Shown piece by piece: positions 30,590 to 41,847 of a stretch of DNA of 64,000 bases. Numbering within the stretch: position 1 is the stretch's first letter; each line of letters starts with the position of its first letter. The translations under genes were made by a program, and so were the position numbers. The notes beneath the pieces are model-generated. The model was not told where the DNA came from and did no database searches. It saw only the letters and a program-made list of their open reading frames with translations. Source of the DNA: Isoetes taiwanensis (taxonomy: Eukaryota; Streptophyta; Lycopodiopsida; Isoetales; Isoetaceae); the NCBI GenBank assembly GCA_021234155.1, contig JAJEKV010000041.1:426835-490834 (forward strand). The letters are read 5' to 3'.

Positions 30590-33500
30590 GGCCAAGACCA
30601 AGTCCTTCATAGTCCCGATAGATTCGGGGAAGTAGCCATAACTTTGCATCCCCAGAATGGTTCAGATGTTGAAGTTGAAACCACTAAAGTCAAAGCCAAG
30701 GCCGTTGTCTTAGCAAGTGGAGCGGTAAAAGGTGGCGGCGCAAAAAAGAATTAACCGACATCGACTTGCCCGGATTAATATCCGGATGGGGGCGAAGTAA
30801 TGGGCATTGGCAAATACGACTTGATCATAGGAATGGAGTACCTTGGACCAGCGGGGGCCATTATTGATTGTGGAAGCGGAAGGTGACCTTCCCAACATCC
30901 GAAGGCAAGATCATTGAGATCACAGGTAAAGAAGTTGTTCCCATCATGCAGTGTATGTCTTCTAAACGGCTATTCAAGTGCATCAAGAGCGAGCAAGTAG
31001 CATACATCTTTAAGCTTGAGATTGAAGAGCCGGAGCCTGAAGAAAGCAAGGAAGACAAGGTGCTCAGTAAGTTGCCGAAGCAAATAGCTCGATTGATCAC
31101 GGAGTTCCACGATCTCTTTCCTGATGAGATCGAGCACCTTCCTCCTCCTTACAGAGTCGAAGTGTGAGATAGCACTCGAACCAGGAACAAAGCCGACAAG
31201 TAAGGCTCCATATAGAATAACGGCCTTGAGGAGTTGGCGAACTAAAGAAGCAATTCGCGGGGCGCTACTCGACCTAGGCTTCATTAGGCCTAGCGTCTCG
31301 CCATTTGGAGCGTCCATTCTTTTTGTCAAGAAGAAGGATGGATCGTTGAGGATGTGCATAGACTATAGGCAGTTGAACAAGCACACCATCAAGAACAAGT
31401 ACGCGCTTCCCAGATCAGATGACTTGATGGATCAGCTCCAAGGAGCAAAGGTCTTCTCCAAAATCGACTTAAGGTCAGGTTATCACCAGATCAGGATAAA
31501 GGAAGAAGATATCCATAAGACCGCCTTCAGAACGCGGTATGGGCATTAAGAGTTCCGCGGTAATGCCTTTAAAACTATCGAATGCCCCGCGACGTTCATG
31601 AGGCTCATGAGCGACATCTTGAGGGGAGTTCTTAGACACCTTTGTGATTGTTTTCTTTGATGACATTTTGGTGTATAGCAGATCCCTTGAGGAGCACGTA
31701 CAACACTTAAGGAGAGTGCTAGAGAAGTTGAAGAGGCACCAGTTGTACGCTAAGTTGTCGAAGTGCCACTTCGCAATGGAGAAGGTGGAATATCTTGGTC
31801 ATGTGATCTCTGCAGAAGGAATTTCGACGGACCCTTCCAAGATTGAAGCCGTCATTCAGTGGCCGGCACCGAAGAATGTGCATGAGGTCAGAAGCTTTCT
31901 CGGCCTAGCAGGGTACTACAGGAAGTTCGTGAAGAACTTTGCTAAGATAGCGGCCCCGCTAACAGACTTGACAAGGGCAGAAAAAGTGAAAGACTGAGTA
32001 GATCATTGGCACAAGAAAGCCCAAAAGGGGTTTGAATTGTTGAAGGAAGCTTTAACGACCGCCCCCGTCTTAACCCTGCCAGATCCGGAGAAAGATAAGC
32101 TTGTGGCGGCGGATCGCGGTAAAGATAGCCTGGTGTGCGGTGCTTATGCAAGAAGAGAGCGTGTAGTAGCGTATGATTCGGGAAGATGAACGACGCCGGC
32201 GCCGCTACCCCACGCATGACCAGGGAATTGCTTGCGGTTGTCGAGGGCATTAAGAATTTGGAGGCATTACCTTTTGGGAAGGAAGTTCCAATTGGATCTG
32301 ATCATCGAGCCTCCAAGATGTATTCACGCAACCACACCTCAACTTTGAGGAGAAGGTGGATGGAGTTCCTCGAGAGTATGACTTTGATATAGTCTACAAG
32401 CGGGGGAGCTCAATGTGGTAGCGGATCGCTTTCAAGGCATCCCACGACAACTAGAGTGCATTGCAATGCAATTTCGACGCTCTCCGGCCGACTTTGGTAA
32501 GAAGATTGAGGAGTCCTTGCCAATGGATGTGGATTTCAAGGGAAGTATGGGCAAGCCTCTCTCTAGGGAGGCAAGAACGGATAAAGAGCGGGAAGCCTTT
32601 AAACATTATAAGAAGGAAGGCAACCTGTTATATCATAAGAACAAGTTGTGCATGCCCGAATCATCGGGGGTAAAAATTGATCCTCCATGACACGCCTGAC
32701 AACCCAATAGCTGGCCATCGCGATTCATGAAAACATATTTCAAAGTCGCGCAGCTATTATTGGCCGAGAATGAAGAAGCAAGTAGCTTCGCTACATCAAG
32801 GAATGTCGGCTATGTCGTGACGAAGAAAGTAACAACTTGAATTCGAGGGCGTTAGAGCCATTAGCGTGCCAAGCGTTAAGTGGGAGGTCATCGGCATGGA
32901 TTTCATCACAGGGCTTCCAGGGCGGTAAGAGGGAAAGATGCCTTGATGGTAGTAGTTGACAAGTTGTCGAAGATGGCACATTTAGTGCCTTGCGGGGACA
33001 ACAGTCACGACTATGGATACAAAATAAGCTCTTCACCAAAGAGATCTTGAGACTTCATGGTATGCCAAAGGAGATTATCTCCGACGAGGGGATCCGAAGT
33101 TTATGAGTGCCTTTGGCAAGACCTCTTTGCGACCATTCAGACGAAGTTATCCATGAAACACGGCGTATCATCCTCGAGCGGATGGCCGGGGCGGAGGCGG
33201 ACCAACGAGGATTTTGGAGGACATGCTACGAAACTATGTCTGGAATAAGCAAGGTATGTGGGAGGAATTTATTCACTTGGTGGAGTTTGCATACAATAGC
33301 ACCAAGCAGGAATCATCCTAAATGTCGCCGTTTATGATCAATTACGGCTATCAATGCCTAACTCCGGACACTTGGCACAATCCCGTGTCAAAAGTAGAAG
33401 TTTCGGCAGATGTTGGCCGATATCGCAGCGGCTAGTGGAAGAAGTTCGGGGTATCTTCTAAGCGGCAAGGAATCGTCAGAAGAGCATCGCCGACAAGCAT

Positions 33501-33960
33501 CGAACAGTCAGAGAGTTCGAAGTTGGCGACAGCGTGTGGCTCAAGATCAAAGTGAAGCAGGCGAAGCTCCGCATCGGAAATTGTAAGAAGCTTGCTCCAA
33601 GGTGGGCTGGACCTTTCAAAATAGTCCGAGTAGGTAGCCAATCCTACAAGCTAGAATTGCCGCCACACCTAAAGATTCATAAGGTCTTCCCGTGAGTTTA
33701 TTGAAGAAGCACACTCCAAATCGAGGCGAGGTCTTGGACACTCCAACGTTGTTGGAAATGGCGGAGGAATAGTTTGGAAATAGTTCGAGTTAATTCTTGA
33801 TAAAGCCTTCAAAGAAAACAAGGAGGTCGAGTTCCTCCGGTATTTGGTCAAGTGGAAACACTTGCCGGTGGAAGACATAGCGTGGGTACTTAAGAAAGAT
33901 CTAGTAAAAAGTACCCACAATTCATGGAGCAATGGGGCTGACAAGGTCATCTCGAAGAAA
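30590..33960 (+). pseudogene. Element B pol: protease, RT, RNase H, integrase, chromodomain
   Basis: Segments appear in the Ty3 order but in shifting frames. Protease DSG is at about 30621, with VPIMQCMSSKRLFKC later. RT follows with [49 protein letters not shown] and [10 protein letters not shown] (catalytic FFDD near 31650). The connection and RNase H are at 31860-32400. Integrase has WEVIGMDFI (first Asp) and a decayed remainder at 32880-33360. A chromodomain-like piece reads YLVKWKHLPVEDIAWV at 33840-33890. The frame break density is high, so it is non-functional as read. Confidence 0.75.
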
Positions 33961-34870
33961 TCGCCTCGAGGGCATGTCGATTTGTGTAGATTAATTCTAT
34001 GTGTAGTTAAGGTTAATCTCGCATGCAACCTATGTTAGGTATGGATTGCATGCATTGTAACCGATGATGAGACCGCTTCACGGTGATCTCTAGGGCGTGG
34101 TGTAATGTCGATGTAGGCATGACCGGCGTTTAAAGCTTGGATGAGTGGAAGGTAGATTAGAAAGTCTACTTACGTCCCGCGGAAGTAGGCGACCTCGAGA
34201 GAAAGGAGGTCATTGAGGAATGCATTGATAGGAAAGGCACCTTTAGCCCCATATATGCTTTGATAGGAGGAATCTATCCTTCACCCCCATATCTGGGAAG
34301 GATATCCTCCACGCCCGGGCAACTAGAGGTGTAGGCATGAGAGGCATATAGGCATAATAGGGCCATTTGTCTCCCACGGCCATTATGGAAGATTCATCCT
34401 CTTCCTACAGCCCAGGAGATTAGCCATGCATCCATGTAGATAGGTGGGGTGGTCACCATATAACCAAAATTTTACTAATAATTAAATGGTACTAGCGTGG
34501 TGTTGACTGCGAGGCCAATAGAAGCTCCGGAGGAGGGCAAAGGGAGGTCGAAGCTACAAAGACTTGCAACACAAATTTTGTTGGAATGTGTTGCAAGGAA
34601 TGAAAAGAATACCTCGGACGTTAATTTTAATTTTGATAAACTTAATTGTCGTGATAAGTGAACTATCGAGGTAACTTGTTTTAATGATGTTATGAATTGA
34701 TAAGTTATTCCATAATATAAAGGCGTAATAATGTTCTAAAAATATTACCTTAAGGTAATCTTAATAAACATGTAAGTATTATAGTAGTATATATCGTATG
34801 TATCGGGTTGATTGCAGGTTAGGAAGATCCCAAGGTGGGGAGACCCACGATGCTGCGGACAGCATCATTT

Positions 34871-36567
34871 CAAGGTGGGGAGAAATGTGGCGTTCGATTA
34901 CAATATCACGGTCCCGGGGCGTTATCTTTATCTTTGCCTCGTCCGCAGCGTACCGCTCCACCGACGTGTGCACGTAAAGTATAGCCAGGCGGGTAGCCCC
35001 TAGGGGGCAACTTGCAGGGAATGTGCATTTGCTAATGTGCACATTTAACCATGTGCACATTAACCTAGGTGCACATTTTCCAATATGGACACCTTATGCC
35101 AAGTGGGCCATATTAATGTGCACATTTTCCAATGTGCACATTCATTAATGTGCACACATTTCCATGTGAGCACATTTGGGTGCACACATTTCCATGTGGG
35201 CACATTTGGCCACCTAGCCATTAAAGGCAAGTGGGCCCATTACCAATTATCCCACATGCCTAAAGGGGATAATTGGAAACCCTAGCCAACCCCTTGTCTA
35301 TTTTAGGAAGGGAAACCCTAACTTGCCCATTTTCGTTTCTAGGGTTTTAGAGCTCTGTTTTGGCTGCCCCAAGGGTCAGAGAATCTGTGCGAGAGAGAAT
35401 TGCACCCTTAGTTTCCCTCGATTCGAGCATTTTAGCAGGATGGTCGAACTCAGGTCAGGAGGAGGAATCCAAGGATCAGGTATTTAGCCAATTAAATAGT
35501 CTAAACCTTATTTTAGTCATAGAATCAGTAGGTTTAGCCTATTAAATTGCCCATAGCAGCCTTCTAGATCTCTAGATAGCAGACTCTAACTAAAGAACCT
35601 AACTCTATGATATAGATTAGATCTAGTTCTTTAGTTCTTCTATGATGTATATGGATGATGTATCTCTATGAACTCCTTGTGGGTAGAGACCTAAAGCTTG
35701 GTAGTGGATGCTCCTAGATTAGCTTCTCTAGCACACTATAGATTCGACTTTGTGTGAAGAACCACACACAGTTGTGTGGGTGAAGGGGCCGGCCCGGCTA
35801 AGAAGGAGGTTCGTGTTCTGACTCTTGAACGATCCCTCTGGTGTGTAAGGTCTACCGGGGGTCATTGTGACTAGGTCTAATGGCTTGCCACTGAGTGAGG
35901 GCAAGGCATGGGCTCGACACCCGTGAAGTGGTGTTTATGACTTTCCATTGGGTTCAGTCGAATAAGGGCAGTGGCCCTCTAGTCACCTTGAGTCAGCATG
36001 TAGATCTCTGGAGGGAGTGATCCCTACCTGCCCCATAGGGGCTGGGGAGATGTAACCCAGCAGACTTAGCCCCTTTGGCTATGCACCCGGCGGGCTACAG
36101 TCAGGTCCTCACACTTTTCAACCTACTTTGCAAAGTGTGCACAGGAGGGGCGGATGGAGTGGACTACCCATTGCCATGTTCTTATGCCAGCCAAATCCAT
36201 TGCCATGAATTACATGCGCAATGAACTCGGAGACCCAAGCTTGTCGGTCCAATCCACGTAATGCGAGCCTTGGGTAGGATTCCCCATGTGCATTGTGCTG
36301 ATCATTGTCTATTGCGGATGTGATGTACCACCCTAGCGGTGGATATATGTATGTTGCTCTTATATCTTGACATGTATGTTTTTACGCCTTCCAGCCTAGG
36401 TAGGCCCGAGGGAGGCGGGGTAAAATGACCCCTTCACTCTTCCCAATCGGAACCGCCCGCTTGCGGTGCCATGTGGAGGGCCCTGTATCGGCATGGAGCT
36501 GGTATGGGGGGAGAACTCCTGTTTTGTATACCTGCGGTGTGCAAAGTATGCAGTAGGGGACGTCACA
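34871..36567 (+). repeat. LTR-B, complete copy with preceding polypurine tract
   Basis: CAAGGTGGGGAGAAA (34871-34885) is the polypurine tract. The LTR starts TGTGGCGTTCG at 34886 and ends GACGTCACA at 36567 (1682 bp). A second similar purine run (CCAAGGTGGGGAGA) sits 40 bp upstream. Parts of LTR-B (GTAGAGACCTAA, GAGATGTAACCC, TTATGCCAGCCAA) resemble LTR-A, so the two families are related. Confidence 0.85.
35020..35213. repeat. TGTGCACAT motif array in LTR-B U3
   Basis: At least nine TGTGCACAT-like palindromic motifs (for example at about 35035, 35051, 35116, 35132, 35148) lie within 194 bp near the start of LTR-B. They sit where the promoter and enhancer part (U3) of an LTR is expected. Some carry one-base variations such as GTGAGCACAT and GTGGGCACAT. 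Confidence 0.8.
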
Positions 36568-36568
36568 G

Positions 36569-36580
36569 TGGTATCAGAGC
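36569..36580 (+). promoter_or_regulatory. Primer-binding site, element B copy 2
   Basis: TGGTATCAGAGC directly follows LTR-B (one-base gap) and is an exact initiator-tRNA-Met type primer site. Confidence 0.9.
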
Positions 36581-36783
36581 AATGTTCTTGGCGACCAAGA
36601 GCAAAGCACTGACCATGTTCCCAGTAGTACTAATTTGATAGGATCCTTAAACCTCGAAAAGTGGGAAATTTTTTTCTCATTTTTGTAGGAGATGCTAAGC
36701 TAGTAACAGTAGAAATAACTGGAAACATAATGAAAACATAAAAAGATTAAGAATTGGTGAGCCAACCTTCAAAAAGTAGGGTG

Positions 36784-37554
36784 GTCTCACACGTCGCGCC
36801 AGGACAGGAAATGAGATTTTCATTTTCGGGCTGGGCGCAACCAGGGTTGCCCTTAAGGCCAAATTTGTCTAAGCATAATTTAGAAGGTCGGGCGAATAAT
36901 AGAGTTGCAAGATTAGTTATGCTGGCGAATGTTTTCTACACATGAATGTTTTTTATAGAAATCTAGGCGAATTATGGCCAATATTATTTTGCCAAGTTTT
37001 AAGTGTCTTTAATTTTCAAGTGCAATTTTTGTGGTGGCATCCATATTTAATCAAGGACACAAACACATTATAACTGTAGTTGCATGATGCAATACCACAA
37101 CTTAACCTTTGCAAATGAGAACGTGGCTTATCCTTGTAGATAAAACAAATCCAACAAAAGGGAGGTCTGTGAAAAAAATGCTCTCCAGTGCATCCTTTGA
37201 AGTATTTGAAACACAATAGCTACAAAAATAACTCTTAAAATTATCATATGTACCTGGATGGATATGGAGAATAGATTAGGTTATGAAGAAAGCCTAGAAT
37301 ATTAGGCGATTCCATAAGAAATCTTCGAGAAGGAGGGTAGAGGATAAGGCGAATCCATAGTTATGACGCTTAGTGGATGTGGCGAATTTTCAAGTGGAGT
37401 GAGATTTGTTTGTAGAAAAGTTGGCTAATTTAATTTTTTTCATCTATAACGGGTCCTACTAAACCATAGCGTCAAAATTTCTCGATACCCTTAAAAAATA
37501 GCCTTTTGGCGAACTTTCGTCCTTAAGGGCTACCCTGGGCGCAACGTGTGAGAC
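36784..37554. repeat. Imperfect palindrome P4, split by a MITE
   Basis: The equivalent of P1 in the second internal copy. The left arm and centre are at 36784-36841 and the right arm CAACGTGTGAGAC ends at 37554, with 696 bp inserted between. Confidence 0.85.
36842..37537. mobile_element. hAT-like non-autonomous element (696 bp)
   Basis: Its ends are CAGGGTTGCCCTTAAGG and CCTTAAGGGCTACCCTG, a 17-bp terminal inverted repeat with one mismatch. The 8-bp direct repeat GGCGCAAC flanks it (36834-36841 and 37538-37545). An 8-bp target duplication with CAGGG ends is characteristic of hAT elements. No transposase frame of useful length is present. Confidence 0.9.
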
Positions 37555-37686
37555 ATTCAGCTTACACACACCAAAAAGTTGTAAATTACAGTAAAATAGC
37601 TTGATAATTCTAAATTAGAGCTAAGAATCAGTAGAATTAGCAAATTACATGTTAAAAGTGTTAAACTTAATAGTGGACCCCACCAT

Positions 37687-37753
37687 GTCTCACGCGTCGC
37701 GCCAGGACAGGAAATGAGTTTTTCATTTTCGGGCTGGGCGCAACGTGTGAGAC
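37687..37753. repeat. Imperfect palindrome P5
   Basis: The equivalent of P2 in the second copy: GTCTCACGCGTCGCGCCAGG opposite CTGGGCGCAACGTGTGAGAC, upstream of the TATA box at 37829. Confidence 0.85.
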
Positions 37754-37937
37754 CATGCTTAATTAGGTGTTTTAGATGCACCCCAAAAAAAAAAAAGGTA
37801 GTTTAAAAGTTGACCTAAAATTGACCCCTATAAATAGACCTAGACCCCTTCCATTTCCGCGTTCTTTCCTTAGAAGTTTGCTCGTGTCTGCCAAGGCGAT
37901 CTTCCGGCGCATAGCTCGGATCGGCGAACCGTCGAAC

Positions 37938-38858
37938 ATGGCTCGGACAAAACAGACTGCTAGGAAGCCTCGCCGAAGCGAATCCTCCAGCGCCAGCGGT
38001 CCTGGCCTCTTTCAGAGAGTCCTTCAAGAACGCCTTTTCCAAGAAGGCGAATCTTCTTCGAGTGAAGATGCAGGATCGGAGCGACCATCTGAAGATCATA
38101 GAGGGCGACCACCTACGACATCATGCATCAAATTCTCGAGGAGATCGCAGAGGAGAGGGAAGGAGCTGTGGAGCAACGGGAACAGATACAGTAAGGCCAA
38201 CAGCCGCAGGAGCAACTCCTGTGAACAGACCCACCTGCGTGAGGAGCAAGGGAGGGAGAGTAATGTGCGTTCTCGACGCTTAGCCCCGTAATAGCAGATC
38301 TTGGCGCCGGGCTTCATCAGCAAGTATGAAGCCAAAGAGCGCCGCCGAGCAGAGGGACGGGCGAATCGAAGACGACTCCAACCACGTACCGGGCGGGTCA
38401 AGAAAGGAAGGCCAGCCATCATAGCGTGGCGTAAAAAGTCGAAGGTAAGCGCAGCCGACGGGTCCCATTATCAACGAGCCAGCGGAGCGCACTCGCCTTC
38501 ACCGACGACCGACGAAGATTACGCCCCCAACAATGGCAGGGGGCGAAGTTCTTCAAACCCTCACCGCGGAGAAGGGAAGTAATTCGAGCAGGTGGCACCC
38601 GAAAGCAAGCATCAAGCGGCGGCGAAGCCCCCCACCTTTTCCGGCGTGGGATAGGGTTAAAGCCCCGCGACCTGGCAGGGAGGCATCGTGATAGACCGGT
38701 CAAGGTCTATCAGAAGAAGATCAAGGACTGGCGCCACATGGCGAAGTGGGAGGCATACAATGCCTATTACCAGGAGCACAGGGTAAGAACAATCGAAGGC
38801 GGACATCCGACAAGAAGCCAGACCTTGAAGCCGCCGCCACCCAGGCCCAAGCCTCCCA
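37938..38858 (+). pseudogene. H3-like gene, second copy, lacking the histone fold
   Basis: The start [20 protein letters not shown] is identical to copy 1, and the frame stays open longer (ESSSSEDAGSERPSEDHRG), which supports the Ser/Glu-rich tail as real coding. Later parts are frame-broken but recognisable ([40 protein letters not shown]). At 38858 the sequence leaves the H3-like gene before its fold and enters element A's RT in the same reading frame. The open frame 38738-39202 is thus a fusion of linker and RT. The TATA box at 37829-37836 and the leader are conserved. Confidence 0.7.
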
Positions 38859-41331
38859 GGATTAAGGAGGATGACATCCATAAGTCCGCTTTCCGGACCC
38901 ATTATGGGCATTACGAGTTCACAGTGATGCCATTTGGCCTGACCAATGCTCCGGCCACTTTCATGAGGCTCATGAATGATGTCTTCCGCGAGTACCTTGA
39001 CGATTTTCTCATCATATTCTTTGATGACATCCTTATCTACAATAAGACATTAGAGGATCATGAACAGCATCTTCGGTTGACATTACAGAAATTAAGGCGC
39101 CATCAATTATATGCCAAATTCTCTAAGTGTCGTTTTGTCACCACCAAGGTGGATTACCTAGGCCATATTGTGTCTGTAGAGGGAAGCCACCGACCCCGCT
39201 AAAATTGAAGCAGTCAAGGAATGGCCAATTCCAACCAATGTGTCTGAGGTCCGCAGCTTTCTAGGCTTGGCCGGGTATTACCGTAAATTTGTCAAAGACT
39301 TTGCCAAGCTCGCCGCACCTTTAACTGACCTAACCAAACATGATAAGGTCAGGGATTGGATGCCATACTAGAAAGACAAAGTGCAGGCCGGATTTCAAGC
39401 ACTAAATGACGCTTTGACCACAACTCCTGTTCTTACAATGCCAGATCCCCAGAAAGATAAATGGGTTGCCACCGATGCTAACAAAATCGCTACAGGCGGA
39501 GTCTTAATGCAAGAAGGTCGGGTTATCGTTATGATTCTCGAAAGACGAATGACGCTGAGCAGCGATACCCCATGCATGACCAAGAGTTGCATGCTTTGCA
39601 CATTTGGCGGCATTACTTACTTGGAAGGCGATTCCAGTTAGATACTGATCATCAAAGCCTCCAATACATCTTTACGCAACCCCATCTCAACTTGAAACAA
39701 AGACGGTGGATGGAACTCCTCGAGGAATATGACTTTGAGGTCATTTATAAACCGGGCAAGCATGATGTTGTTGCTGAAGCCCTTTCTAGACATCCATTTG
39801 TCATTCGAACGCATTGTAATGCTATCTCGAAGCAGATCCAGCAGGCCCTTCCCACAGATTCGGAATTCCAAGAAGTATAGTGTATCTAAGGAAGCCAGAA
39901 CAGATAAGGAGAGAGAGACTTTCCGTCATTATAAGAAGGAAGCCGAACTCCTTTATTACAAGGACAAGTTATGTGTTCCTGAGACATCGGGTGTTCGTAA
40001 GCTTATTCTTCACGACACACATAACAGTCCGATCGCGGGGCACGCAGGATTCATGAAAACGTACTTCAAAATCCGCTCCAGCTATTTCTGGCCAGGCATG
40101 AAGAAGCATATTGCTGAGTACATTAAGCAATGCCAGACCTGTCAACAAACAAAGGCAAAACAATTGCGTATTCCAGGAGAATTGCAACCCCTCAACGTAC
40201 CCAATGCTAAATGGGAAGTTATTACTATGGATTTCATCGTGGGGCTTCCGCACACCTTAAGAGGGTTTGATGCCTTAATGGTTGTGGTCGACAAACTTTC
40301 GAAGATGGCACATTTCCTGCCATGTCGTACCACAGACATCGCATTGGATACTGCCTTGCTCTTCACGAGGGAGATCTTTCGTCTGCATGGGATGCCCCAT
40401 ACGATTATATCAGATTGGGACCATAAGTTTGTTAGTGCATTTTGGAAGGATTTCTTCAGCACTATTCAAACTAAGCTTGCCATGAGCACAGCTTATCATC
40501 CATCCGCGGATGGTCAAGCAGGCGTACCAATGCATATAATTGAGGATATGCTACGTAACTATATCTGGAACAAACAGTCTCAATGGGCAGACTACATTTA
40601 TTTGGTAGAGTTTGCCTACAATAGTACCAGACATGAGTCTTCAAGGATGTCTCCTTTCATGATAAATTATGGCTATCAATGCCTTACACGGTGCCGCGTG
40701 GCATAACCCGATTATCAAAGGTCGAGGGTTCTCGGCAATTGCTTTCGGACATGCAAGCTCTAATTTGAAGAAGCTTCGAGCATATTGATAACCCAAAGAG
40801 CCGGCAAAGTCTAGCTGGCGGACCGTACTCCCCGGCGGTTTCGGATCGTTGAGTCCGTGCGGCTAAAGATCAAGGTGAAACAAAGCCAAACTTAAGATTG
40901 GCAAGCTGTAAAAGCTTGCACCTAGATGGGCCGGGACCATTTCATATAACCGAAAAGGATAGGTTCTCGAGCCTACGGTTGGATCTACCCGCATTTAAAG
41001 ATACATAGAGTTTTCCATGTAAGTCTTCTCAAGAAGCATCATCCGGATCGAAGAGATTCTTGACACACCAACATACGGAGATGGCCGGAGGATCAATTGG
41101 AGATTGTGCCCGAAGCTCTCCTTGATCGTGCCTATAAGCAAACCCGTCGAACTCAGATCTTGCAATACTTGGTCAAGTGGAAAACACTTACCCACAGAGG
41201 ACGCAACATGGGTTCTTAAAGCGGATTTGGATAAGACTTACCCGGACTTTATGAAGGAATGTCAGGGCCGAACCATTCAAGATGCAATCATCTCCAACCC
41301 AAATGGTAAGCAGAGTGTTTTGTTAGTGTGA
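38859..41331 (+). pseudogene. Element A pol: RT, RNase H, integrase, chromodomain
   Basis: RT resumes at [20 protein letters not shown], then [20 protein letters not shown] and [10 protein letters not shown] (catalytic FFDD near 39021). A frameshift lies at 39185. The RNase H part holds VATDANKIATGGVLMQEG and ELHALHIWRHYLLG, with breaks at 39370 and 39530-39600. The integrase (39880-40706) has an HHCC domain (HDTHNSPIAGHAGFMK; CQTCQQTK) and D in ITMDFIVGLP, D in ISDWDHKF and E in HIIEDML; the usual R of SDRD is W. The C-terminal chromodomain-like piece reads HLPTEDATWVLKADLDKTYP near 41190. Much of it is open, making it the best preserved pol here. Confidence 0.85.
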
Positions 41332-41847
41332 CAGGGGTCATATGAGTGAGATCCTGCAAGGATCATTCTAGGGGTTGGGTTACATGCATCTTAGATGGGC
41401 AATCGGGCATATAGGCATTCATGATAGGACGCATTCGTCTACGGTTACTATGGGATTACTGCCACTCCTTACGCGGGGACGCTATGCAAGCCTTAGACAT
41501 GATAGGACCTTTGCATGCATTCATATTTTTATTATTTAAGGGGGGTGGTCCCTTCAACCACACTACTTAACTTATCTCTTAAATACTAATGCATTCACTT
41601 CTGCAGGCCAGTAGAGCGTACTGCTAAGTTGTAGAAGAATCGCGGCCTCACTTCGTAGGCCAACTTGCGTTTTTGAGATAAAATTGTGTTTGACATGTAC
41701 TTTTGAATGTAATTCCCTACTGTTTTGTTGGAAACAGGACTTCTTGTCCTGCTACCTCCATATGTAACCCTTTGATATTTTCAATAAATCAACGTTCTCT
41801 TCACCATAGTTACTCTCCACTAACTCTAATCTTTGTGGGCGGCATTA

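Larger units (their letters stand above)
23801..38858 (+). mobile_element. Ty3-type retrotransposon B block (LTR-internal-LTR-partial internal)
   Basis: The order is LTR-B lacking its first 614 bp (23801-24880), a full internal region of about 10 kb (24881-34885), a complete LTR-B (34886-36567), and a second internal start (36568-38858). The second internal part ends abruptly within the H3-like gene, where element A's RT resumes. No clean target duplication bounds the block, so it is not a simple insertion; recombination or template switching between A and B is more likely. The internal region is long because two extra gene modules lie between the primer site and gag. Confidence 0.8.
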
